A stretch of DNA of 64,000 bases from Cyclobacteriaceae bacterium (GTDB lineage Bacteria > Bacteroidota > Bacteroidia > Cytophagales > Cyclobacteriaceae). Each line of letters opens with the position of its first letter. Position 1 is the first letter of the stretch. The position numbers were made by a program, and so were the translations under genes. The stretch is taken from positions 1-64,000 of the forward strand of contig CATQIH010000034.1 of NCBI GenBank assembly GCA_958296015.1. Reading direction: 5' to 3'. Below, piece by piece: positions 57,241 through 64,000 of the stretch. The notes beneath the pieces are model-generated. The model ran no database searches. It was given only the letters and a program-made list of their open reading frames with translations, and had not been told where the DNA came from.

Positions 57241-58635
57241 ATGAAAAAAACACTACACCAGGCACTTGTTATGTGCTGTTCCTTGGTAATCACTTCGGCT
57301 GTACTTACCGGCTGCAACAAAGACAAAGAAGAAGCTCCTCCACCCCGCCCCACCGATGATGTGGTAGATATTTTGGCCAATACGGAAGGGCTTGACAGCC
57401 TGAATGACGTAGTTGAAAATTTGGGGGATCTAAAAAGCCTGTTACAATCAGGCAATTACACTGTTTTTGCTCCCAATAATGAGGCTTTCGAGAAATTTGT
57501 CGCCTCCACTGGCTTTCTCAGTATTTATGATATTGATCCCAGTTATGTGCAAGATGTAATCCTGTATCATTTAATACCTAATAGTTTGTACAATGCCAAC
57601 CAGCTTGATTCAACGGTTTCAGGATTATTAACATTAGACAAGCTTACCTTTACACAGGGTGATAGCATACTCATCAACGAGGCTACACAGCCTAATCCTA
57701 CCACCATTGTTAGCAAAGATATACAGGCTGCCAATGGCGTGGTGCATGTGATCAATGAAGTGTTGCTGCCCCCTTCACTACGGCAGTTACGCCCGTATTT
57801 CGGTTCTGTTATAGGAGTGACAGCCCTGTATCTTTATAGAACACAAAACAGTGCTTATACTTTATCTCCTATAACTCAGGTTCTCTTTACAGCCGGACTC
57901 TCTGAAACACTCAACGGATCAGACAATTATACAGTACTAGCCCCACTGGATGCAGCGAGTAATTTTAACCCTAACACTAATCCGCAGGTAGCTGCACAAA
58001 TAGCCAACCGCCATCTGCTACAGGGTAAGGTCAATCTGGCAGAAGCCGGTCGTATCGTCACTACGCTCTCCAAAGACACGGTGTATGTCACAAACTACCA
58101 GGGTGATGTTTATTTGAATGGTAACTATGCTGTCAATACCGACGTGCCAGCCAGTAATGGCAATGTATACGCCCTATTTGCTACACTGCAACCGCCTGTT
58201 GCTTTGGAAAACGCTATCCTTGAGGCTGAATTGGTTTCTGGCAATACGTTTAATATATTCAAGACAGCACTGAAAGAGACGGGATTACAGTTAGGCAAAG
58301 GCAAAACAATTTTTGTTCCTTCCGATTCTGCTTTTGCAGCTGCCGGTTTGGTTCCTTCCATTGATAGCATGACTACCACGGCCCGTATTGATCCTGCGCT
58401 ACTCAGTAATATCCTGCAAACGCATGTCATCAACGGTCTTCAATTTAGAGTAGACATTCAGGCAGCCGGTGATCAAACAGTCAATGCACTTAATCAAACG
58501 GCATTGACATTTAAGGTTACTCCTCAATCTGCCACCATTTCCAGCCCTAATACCACAGATGCAGGCTTCGTATATACCGATGTGCTTTCCCAACACGGGG
58601 CGGTGCATTTTATCAACAAAGTGCTAACACCCTAG
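57241..58635 (+). CDS. Lipoprotein with three fasciclin (FAS1) domains
   Basis: A 464-residue surface-type lipoprotein. The leader ends AVLTGCNKD (lipid Cys). Three FAS1 domains follow: one at about residues 38-180, with the H1-H2 region NYTVFAPNNEAFEKF and VHVINEVLLPP; a more divergent one with NYTVLAPLDAAS; and a third with TIFVPSDSAFAAAGL and AVHFINKVLTP at the end. FAS1 domains mediate adhesion or carbohydrate binding. ATG 57241 is chosen because the leader begins there (MKKTLHQALVM); upstream in-frame codons add no plausible sequence. A strong terminator follows. Confidence 0.9.
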   Translation: MKKTLHQALVMCCSLVITSAVLTGCNKDKEEAPPPRPTDDVVDILANTEGLDSLNDVVENLGDLKSLLQSGNYTVFAPNNEAFEKFVASTGFLSIYDIDPSYVQDVILYHLIPNSLYNANQLDSTVSGLLTLDKLTFTQGDSILINEATQPNPTTIVSKDIQAANGVVHVINEVLLPPSLRQLRPYFGSVIGVTALYLYRTQNSAYTLSPITQVLFTAGLSETLNGSDNYTVLAPLDAASNFNPNTNPQVAAQIANRHLLQGKVNLAEAGRIVTTLSKDTVYVTNYQGDVYLNGNYAVNTDVPASNGNVYALFATLQPPVALENAILEAELVSGNTFNIFKTALKETGLQLGKGKTIFVPSDSAFAAAGLVPSIDSMTTTARIDPALLSNILQTHVINGLQFRVDIQAAGDQTVNALNQTALTFKVTPQSATISSPNTTDAGFVYTDVLSQHGAVHFINKVLTP

Positions 58636-58670
58636 TCCGGTATTTTTCAGGCTAAATATAAAAGGTATAC

Positions 58671-58709
58671 AAACCATGTCGGCTGCTTTTAGTCCGACAT
58701 GGTTTTTTT
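58671..58709 (+). terminator. Intrinsic terminator after the FAS1 gene
   Basis: AAACCATGTCGG (58671-58682) pairs perfectly with CCGACATGGTTT (58694-58705), 11-nt loop, and runs into a T tract to 58709. It overlaps the final codon of lpxB on the other strand. Confidence 0.85.
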
Positions 58710-59823
58710 ATGCAGGCAGGTGTAAGTAGTCTGCCATCAGACTGGCTGCCTGTTCGGAAGGGCGGTGGTCTCCCATGATCTTTTTTAGGGATGCGTAGCC
58801 TTCCAGTTGTTGCTGCCGGGCAGGAGATGTCTCTACGATAGCAGCCAATTCCTGCTGTAGCCTGCCGGTATTTAACTCCCCCTGTATCAGCTCGGGCACC
58901 ACCTTACGACCGGCAATCAGGTTGACCAAAGAGATATAAGGCACCTTGATCAGCGTTTTGATGATGCGGTAGGTAAAGCCGCTCGTCTTGTAGCAAACCA
59001 CCTGCGGTACTTCAAACAGCCCAGCTTCCAGCGTAGCCGTACCCGATGTGACAATGGCAGCCTGTGCTGCGTGCAGAATGTCATACGTTTTATTGGTGAT
59101 CACTGCTACATTTGGCTGCTGCCGGGCAGGTGCGTAAAGCTCGTCTGGCAGATTGTCTACGGCGGCTACCAGAAACTGATAGCTGGGGAAAGCCTCAGTA
59201 ATAGTCATCATCACCGACAGGATACTGGCTACCTCCTGTTTTCGGCTGCCGGGTAGCACGGCAATCGCCGGCGGTTTGTTTTCCAGGTACTGCTGCTGAA
59301 AGGCAATATCAGGGGCAAAGGAACGCACAGCATCCAGCAACGGGTTGCCAACGTAATCGACCTGATAATCGTATTGCTGATAAAAAGCCTGTTCAAAGGG
59401 CAAAATAACAAACATACGGTCTATATTGGCTTTGATCTGCCTTGCTCTACCGGTATTCCAGGCCCATATTTTGGGTGAAATATAGTAAAAGACTCTCAGC
59501 CCCCGCTTGTGGGCAAACTTAGCCATGCGCAGATTGAAACCCGGATAATCAATGAGAATCAGCACATCAGGTTTGTATTGTATGAGGTCTTTTTTACAAT
59601 ACTTTATGTTGTGGAGAATGGTCGGCAGGTTGGTCAGTACCTCCCAGAAACCCATAAATGCCAGGTCGCGGTAGTGTTTAACCAACTCACCGCCTGCCTG
59701 CTGCATGGCATCGCCACCCCAGCAGCGAATCTCTGCCTGTGTATCATGCTGGCGCAAAGCGCGGATCAGGTTGGCACCGTGCAGATCGCCTGAACGTTCC
59801 CCGGCTATGATATAATACCGCAT
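58708..59823 (-). CDS. lpxB: Lipid-A-disaccharide synthase
   Basis: A 371-residue GT19 enzyme that joins UDP-2,3-diacylglucosamine to lipid X to give the lipid A disaccharide at the inner membrane. Family motifs: opening IIAGERSGDLHGANLIRAL, then DYPGFNLRMAKFAHKRG and YYISPKIWAWNTGR, the donor site LPGSRKQEV and VTSGTATLEAGLFEVPQVVCYK. Length is standard. Its ATG shares a base with the queD stop (TGATG), so the two are co-translated. Other lpx genes are not nearby. Confidence 0.95.
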   Translation of the reverse strand: MRYYIIAGERSGDLHGANLIRALRQHDTQAEIRCWGGDAMQQAGGELVKHYRDLAFMGFWEVLTNLPTILHNIKYCKKDLIQYKPDVLILIDYPGFNLRMAKFAHKRGLRVFYYISPKIWAWNTGRARQIKANIDRMFVILPFEQAFYQQYDYQVDYVGNPLLDAVRSFAPDIAFQQQYLENKPPAIAVLPGSRKQEVASILSVMMTITEAFPSYQFLVAAVDNLPDELYAPARQQPNVAVITNKTYDILHAAQAAIVTSGTATLEAGLFEVPQVVCYKTSGFTYRIIKTLIKVPYISLVNLIAGRKVVPELIQGELNTGRLQQELAAIVETSPARQQQLEGYASLKKIMGDHRPSEQAASLMADYLHLPA

Positions 59824-60308
59824 CAGGAATAAGCTTTCAGTCCTTCCGGATAGCTGGCATACTCCTCACGGGGAGATTCAGACGCTAGTTTTTCGCCGTA
59901 AAATTCTACAAAGTTGTTGGGCGTCTCATACAAACGAATGCAGTGAAGGCAGCCGCTGGGTGTAATATCACTGACGGCAGGTGCCAGAATTTTCCATATT
60001 TCTTCGATGAGCACTTCGCAACTGGCCATTTTGCCACGCATAAAGTCCACATCCACGTTCAAATTCTTATGGTCCAGCTTTTCTATTACCTCTGCTTTGA
60101 TCACTTTGCTGAGCTTTTTCAAATCCACCACGAAGCCCGTTTCAGGGTCTGTTTTGCCTTTTACCGTTACGATCATCTCAAAATTATGACCATGCCAGTT
60201 GTCGTTGGCACAAGGGCCAAAAACCTGGTCGTTCTTCTCTCTGCTCCACTGTGGATTATATAATTTATGAGCCGCATTGAAGTGCTCTTTTCTGCTGACG
60301 TAAATCAT
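59823..60308 (-). CDS. queD: 6-carboxy-5,6,7,8-tetrahydropterin synthase
   Basis: A 161-residue QueD/PTPS-family enzyme converting dihydroneopterin triphosphate into 6-carboxytetrahydropterin for the queuosine precursor pathway. Zinc His residues are in HFNAAHKL and NWHGHNFEM; the catalytic Cys is in FGPCANDNWHGH. The closing CIRLYETPNNFVEF is a family hallmark. I choose ATG 60308 (MIYVSRKEHFNAAH), supported by the promoter box at 60331-60338; ATG 60353 adds 15 non-homologous residues. It heads a queD-lpxB transcript. Confidence 0.92.
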   Translation of the reverse strand: MIYVSRKEHFNAAHKLYNPQWSREKNDQVFGPCANDNWHGHNFEMIVTVKGKTDPETGFVVDLKKLSKVIKAEVIEKLDHKNLNVDVDFMRGKMASCEVLIEEIWKILAPAVSDITPSGCLHCIRLYETPNNFVEFYGEKLASESPREEYASYPEGLKAYS

Positions 60309-60330
60309 ACTCTTTTGCTGAAATTTTTTG

Positions 60331-60338
60331 CAAACATA
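60331..60338 (-). promoter_or_regulatory. Putative -7 promoter box of queD-lpxB
   Basis: Read on the minus strand the box is TATGTTTG, an exact TAnnTTTG match, 23 bp before the queD ATG at 60308. Confidence 0.45.
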
Positions 60339-60445
60339 CAATAATACCACCAAGTAACACAGATGGCTATATGATAAGTCCTTGAAAAACTAAAAATTTC
60401 ATAACTTTACAGCTATTCACCATTTGCCAGGAACCATTCGCCATT

Positions 60446-60958
60446 ATGATGATCGTTACAGGTGCTGCGCAGCCTTTGGGCAGCCATATGATAAGCAAAC
60501 TCAACCAGCACAATTTCAACTATGTTATCGCTGCCTGCAACGAGCCAGCTAGCACTCTTGCTATACAAAAAGACTTAAACATGCAGCAACAGCTCAGTGA
60601 AAGCAAACTACCAGCCTGGCTGGACAAGCACTATGAACTAACGGAGTTCATCTTTCACTTGAGTCAATACACGCAAGTTGCTGGTAATCAAACATATAAG
60701 CCTGAAACATACTTTGATAGTTTATCTGAAAAATTGTGGCAGTCATGCGTTGATTATCAGATACCCCTGATCTTTACTTTTTTTGAGCATAAGCAGAAAG
60801 CCCTGGAAACCTGGCTGGCCACTCAGCAAAAAGCCCCCTTCTTCTGGGCCGCACTGCCAATACCTTCCTCATCCGATGAAGCCTGCATCCGAAGTGTAGC
60901 AGATAAAGCATATACGCTGATGCGGCAACGAGAAAAGTCAAGCATTTATTCGGTATAG
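60446..60958 (+). CDS. Shortened HldD-like epimerase relative, catalytic part missing
   Basis: A 170-residue protein that reads as a collapsed ADP-glyceromanno-heptose 6-epimerase (HldD, about 320 residues). The opening MMIVTGAAQPLGSHMISKLN replaces the usual GAAGFIGS, losing a nucleotide-binding Gly. The stretches LTEFIFHLSQYTQVAG, KLWQSCVDYQIPLIF and LATQQKAPFFWAALPIP match the family, but the whole region with the catalytic Tyr-x3-Lys (YGESK) is absent between them. The frame is intact with a normal end, so it may be expressed in a new role or be a smoothly decayed gene. Confidence 0.6.
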   Translation: MMIVTGAAQPLGSHMISKLNQHNFNYVIAACNEPASTLAIQKDLNMQQQLSESKLPAWLDKHYELTEFIFHLSQYTQVAGNQTYKPETYFDSLSEKLWQSCVDYQIPLIFTFFEHKQKALETWLATQQKAPFFWAALPIPSSSDEACIRSVADKAYTLMRQREKSSIYSV

Positions 60959-61106
60959 TATCCTGGCAAATTCGTTAAAAACAGTCCTGGTTCATTCCTT
61001 CATCACCAAAAACTGCAAAAGTAAGATAACACATAGCCTTGTCATGTTTTGTACAATATAAGGAATGGTTTGTGCATAAAGCTTTTGTTTGAAGAAATAG
61101 AAGTGT

Positions 61107-62963
61107 ATGAAACGAACTTACTTTTTGCTCCTGTGCATTTTTGCAGCACGCTTTGCCGTGGCTCAGACTATCCCATCTGCTATGATCGTATCCTGGAAAG
61201 ATACGGCAGCGCATTTCCAATCTACCGGCAACGTAGTGCAGCAGGCTGCTCTAACCGATAAGATAGCGCATCAATACTGGAATCAGCAGTCAACCAATGA
61301 GGCGATTGCGTACTTCAACCGGCTCTTACCCATGTACCAGTCATTGCACAACCTACAGGCGGAAGCTGCCGTCAACCGTAATCTGGGAACCATCTACGGC
61401 GAACTACAGGATTACGAAAGGTCTGTTCAGTACTTTGAGACATCACTCAGCCAGTACCAGACCCTTGAAGATACCCTCAACGAAGGTCCTACACTGGTAG
61501 ACCTTGCCTCTGCACTCAACCACATGCAAAAATACCAGGAAGCCCTGGACTACCTACAGGAAAGCCTGCTAATGATCAAACGCACAGGCGATATTCAACT
61601 TACCCGAACATACTATGGATTAATGGCCCAAACCTATCAGTACCTCAACAAGACCGAGCGATCTATGGAATATTTCATGTATTATATTTCGCTCGACAGA
61701 GAGATTCAGGAGCGGGAAAACCGTAAAATCGAACAAAAGGCAGTACAGGCAGCGCAACAGGTCTTTTTGAAGAAAAAAGAACTGGACGAAACCATCAAAG
61801 AGCTGGAAAAAGTGCAGCTGCTCACACAGGAACAACGCGATGCCATCAACCAACTCAATGCAGAAACCGCCCTGAAAGAACTGGCACTCAGTGAGAAAGA
61901 GGCACGCCTCAAAAACGAAGCATGGGTGCGTCGGCTGCTTACGGCAGGCGTTGTGCTGGCACTAGCCGTACTGGTGCTGCTGTTTGTCTATTTTCGCCAG
62001 TCTAAAAAGAAAAACACTTTGCTGGCGCAGAAAAACACTTCTATCGAGAAACAAAAACATGAGATAGAAGAGCAACAGGCAGCACTTCTTCAGCAAAGCA
62101 GTAAGCTGGAAGCGTCGCACAAACAACTAGGTAGCTACCACCACAAAATCCTGAACAGCATCAACTATGCGCAGCGCATCCAGAGTGCCATGCTGCCCGA
62201 AGAAGTTCACTTTCAGCATATGATCAAGGATTCATTTATCCTGTTTCAGCCACGCGATATCGTTAGTGGTGATTTCTACTGGTTTACAGAAACACACAGG
62301 CGGACTACCGGCAACCAGCTGGCCTTCAAAAGTACGCTTCCGGAAAGTGACACATCACCAAAAATCCTGATTGCTGCCATGGACTGTACCGGACATGGCG
62401 TTCCCGGTGCGTTTATGTCGATGATCGGCTTCAACTTCCTCAATGAGATTGAACACAAAGGCATTGTGCAACCCAATGAGATTCTCAACACCCTGCACCT
62501 GAGTGTGCGCAGGTTTCTCAAACAGGATGAAACCGCCAACAAAGATGGCATGGATGCGGCAATTTGCCTGGTGGACCCAATAGCGCAAACCCTTGAGTTT
62601 GCAGGTGCCAACAACCCGATGGTCTACATTCAACATGGAGAAATGCATATAGTCAAAGGCGACCGCAGTGCCGTAGGGGGTGCTAGCACCGACCGCAACC
62701 ACCGGTTTGCCAAACATAGCTTATGCATCAAAGAAGAAACCTGGGTATACCTCTTCTCCGATGGTTATCAGGACCAGTTTGGCGGTGTGGAAGGACGCAA
62801 GTTTCTGTCAAAAAATCTGCGCAACCTACTGTTAGACATTCATACTCAGCCTTTTGAACAGCAAAAACAACACCTCAGCGAAACCCTTGACCAGTGGAAA
62901 GGCGATACCGCACAGATTGATGATGTTCTGGTGATCGGTTTTAAGGTAGGTGGCCGCGCTTGA
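61107..62963 (+). CDS. TPR-containing PP2C (SpoIIE-type) phosphatase
   Basis: A 618-residue protein. A signal peptide (residues 1-20, ending AVAQ) leads to tetratricopeptide repeats (AYFNRLLPMYQSLHNLQAEAA, QDYERSVQYFETSLSQYQ in part), a coiled coil, and a TM helix near residues 272-293 followed by a basic stretch. Residues about 340-618 are a SpoIIE/RsbU PP2C phosphatase: metal sites GDFYWF, AMDCTGHGVPGAFMSM and FSDGYQDQFGG are visible. The sensor would sit in the periplasm and the phosphatase in the cytoplasm, dephosphorylating an anti-anti-sigma-type partner; no STAS gene is adjacent. Confidence 0.9.
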   Translation: MKRTYFLLLCIFAARFAVAQTIPSAMIVSWKDTAAHFQSTGNVVQQAALTDKIAHQYWNQQSTNEAIAYFNRLLPMYQSLHNLQAEAAVNRNLGTIYGELQDYERSVQYFETSLSQYQTLEDTLNEGPTLVDLASALNHMQKYQEALDYLQESLLMIKRTGDIQLTRTYYGLMAQTYQYLNKTERSMEYFMYYISLDREIQERENRKIEQKAVQAAQQVFLKKKELDETIKELEKVQLLTQEQRDAINQLNAETALKELALSEKEARLKNEAWVRRLLTAGVVLALAVLVLLFVYFRQSKKKNTLLAQKNTSIEKQKHEIEEQQAALLQQSSKLEASHKQLGSYHHKILNSINYAQRIQSAMLPEEVHFQHMIKDSFILFQPRDIVSGDFYWFTETHRRTTGNQLAFKSTLPESDTSPKILIAAMDCTGHGVPGAFMSMIGFNFLNEIEHKGIVQPNEILNTLHLSVRRFLKQDETANKDGMDAAICLVDPIAQTLEFAGANNPMVYIQHGEMHIVKGDRSAVGGASTDRNHRFAKHSLCIKEETWVYLFSDGYQDQFGGVEGRKFLSKNLRNLLLDIHTQPFEQQKQHLSETLDQWKGDTAQIDDVLVIGFKVGGRA

Positions 62964-63072
62964 GGAGCTATGCCATCATGGAATGACTCCATACAATTTT
63001 CCCTTCTGAGAAAACTTAAGCTATCCGTACGGATTTTTTAGCTGTATTGTACTCCTTTTTAGTTTATTATAA

Positions 63073-63080
63073 TAATTTTG
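63073..63080 (+). promoter_or_regulatory. Putative -7 promoter box of leuS
   Basis: TAATTTTG matches TAnnTTTG exactly, 34 bp before the ATG at 63115; TTG at 63047-63049 may be the -33 element with a 23-bp spacer. Confidence 0.5.
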
Positions 63081-63114
63081 CCTCGGCAACTTACACTTTA
63101 TTATAATATCTCTG

Positions 63115-64000
63115 ATGGCTGAATACGATTTTAGAAGCATAGAAAAGAAATGGCAGCAGTACTGGAAAGAGCACCAGGTATACAAAGCCTCAACAGACCA
63201 TTCTCTTCCCAAATTTTACGCACTGGATATGTTTCCTTACCCTTCCGGAGCCGGTCTGCACGTAGGCCATCCGCTGGGGTATATCGCTTCTGATATTGTG
63301 AGCCGCTTCAAGCGTATGAAGGGTTTCAACGTGCTGCACCCGATGGGCTTCGATGCCTTTGGCCTCCCTGCCGAGCAGTATGCCATTGATACCGGGCAAC
63401 ATCCTGCTGTCACCACAGAAAATAACATCCGTCGCTACAAAGAGCAGCTCAAAAACATTGGCTTTTCCTTCGACTGGGATGAAGAGATACGCACCAGCGA
63501 TCCTTCTTATTACAAATGGACGCAGTGGATATTCCTGCAGTTGTTCCATAGCTGGTACAATCAACAAACCGACAAGGCAGAACCTGTGGCCGATTTGATC
63601 AGACATTTTGAGCAGCATGGAAACGAAGGCATCACAGCCGCCTGTGACGATGATACGCCAGCTTTTACGGCCAATGCATGGAACGCCATGAACGAGGCAG
63701 AACAGCAAACCATGCTACTCAAATATCGCCTGACCTATCTGGCCGATACGGTTGTCAACTGGTGCCCGGGCCTGGGCACGGTGCTGGCTAATGATGAGGT
63801 GAAAGACGGTTTTTCTGAGAGAGGCGGCTACCCTGTAGAGCGTAAAAAAATGACGCAGTGGATGATGCGCATTACCGCTTATGCCGACCGGCTGCTTTCC
63901 GGACTGGAGCATGTTGACTGGACCGAATCGCTGAAAGAAATGCAGCGCAACTGGATCGGCAAATCTTTTGGCTGCGAGCTGGATTTTAAAGTAAAAGATG
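63115..64000 (+). CDS. leuS: Leucyl-tRNA synthetase, 5' part
   Basis: The first 295 residues of leucyl-tRNA synthetase, cut by the window end. [20 protein letters not shown] is the standard opening; the class I HIGH motif appears as [12 protein letters not shown], with [12 protein letters not shown] before it and [12 protein letters not shown] after it. The zinc-like/CP1-proximal [15 protein letters not shown] and [14 protein letters not shown] are normal. A segment of about 45 residues ([13 protein letters not shown] to [13 protein letters not shown]) is inserted between these blocks, longer than in E. coli and familiar in Bacteroidota. KMSKS and editing domains lie beyond 64000. Confidence 0.96.
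   Translation, partial: MAEYDFRSIEKKWQQYWKEHQVYKASTDHSLPKFYALDMFPYPSGAGLHVGHPLGYIASDIVSRFKRMKGFNVLHPMGFDAFGLPAEQYAIDTGQHPAVTTENNIRRYKEQLKNIGFSFDWDEEIRTSDPSYYKWTQWIFLQLFHSWYNQQTDKAEPVADLIRHFEQHGNEGITAACDDDTPAFTANAWNAMNEAEQQTMLLKYRLTYLADTVVNWCPGLGTVLANDEVKDGFSERGGYPVERKKMTQWMMRITAYADRLLSGLEHVDWTESLKEMQRNWIGKSFGCELDFKVKD

Overview
The window reads as a chromosomal segment of a Gram-negative Bacteroidota bacterium, most likely of the order Cytophagales. The inference rests on several things seen together: exact or near-exact TAnnTTTG promoter -7 boxes in front of several genes, PorT-type and other predicted outer-membrane barrels, lpxB and an LptF/G permease for lipopolysaccharide, a two-subunit methylmalonyl-CoA mutase, a FAS1 lipoprotein and a TPR-SpoIIE phosphatase. 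I saw no rRNA, tRNA, CRISPR array, insertion sequence or phage genes. Six loci are broken or degenerate.

Layout. 1-4.2 kb: 5' part of a secreted FG-GAP repeat protein (minus), a frameshifted PorT-like barrel gene, an alpha/beta hydrolase. 4.3-11.0 kb: a TetR regulator preceded by a perfect 13-bp inverted repeat, then a complete RND efflux operon (TolC-like, adaptor lipoprotein, permease) ending in a strong terminator. 11.1-13.9 kb: membrane metallophosphoesterase and dnaA (convergent). 14.4-18.4 kb: mutA-mutB. 18.5-19.6 kb: a decayed Uma2 gene and a 14-residue repeat ORF. 19.65-26.7 kb: a tightly coupled three-gene operon encoding a 1685-residue SLC12-like transporter fused to a P-loop ATPase and winged helix, an MscS-like channel and a CPA antiporter. 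This is the best candidate for an undescribed system.

26.9-36.8 kb: RibBA with a degenerate GTP cyclohydrolase half, small envelope proteins, a methyltransferase pseudogene, a glycosyltransferase divergent from dapD, a DUF3108 protein and a TPR lipoprotein, 3-hydroxyacyl-CoA dehydrogenase, an outer-membrane protein and gluconokinase, followed by a 132-bp tandem duplication and a REP-like hairpin. 37.2-42.3 kb (minus): TPR protein, gyrA, an orphan CrtA-like monooxygenase, a small membrane protein. 42.5-46.4 kb: a sugar-salvage operon (nucleotidyltransferase, phosphotransferase-fold kinase, Na+/solute symporter) facing a GH27 alpha-galactosidase gene with two frameshifts. 48.3-53.4 kb (minus): two EamA exporters, a nitrilase-family amidohydrolase, LptF/G permease and tgt. 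53.5-56.1 kb: a 22-bp tandem array, then a cytosolic-looking subtilase operon with two small proteins, one resembling the protease C-terminal domain. 56.3-64 kb: PAS-LuxR regulator, FAS1 lipoprotein, queD-lpxB, a shrunken epimerase relative, TPR-SpoIIE phosphatase and the start of leuS.

Functional links: mutA/mutB and hbd fit short-chain acyl-CoA metabolism; queD and tgt both belong to queuosine formation but are not adjacent; lpxB and the LptF/G permease make and export LPS; the TetR-RND set is a self-contained export module; the transporter-ATPase, MscS and antiporter genes overlap or nearly touch, so they are presumably co-translated and work on ion or osmotic balance.
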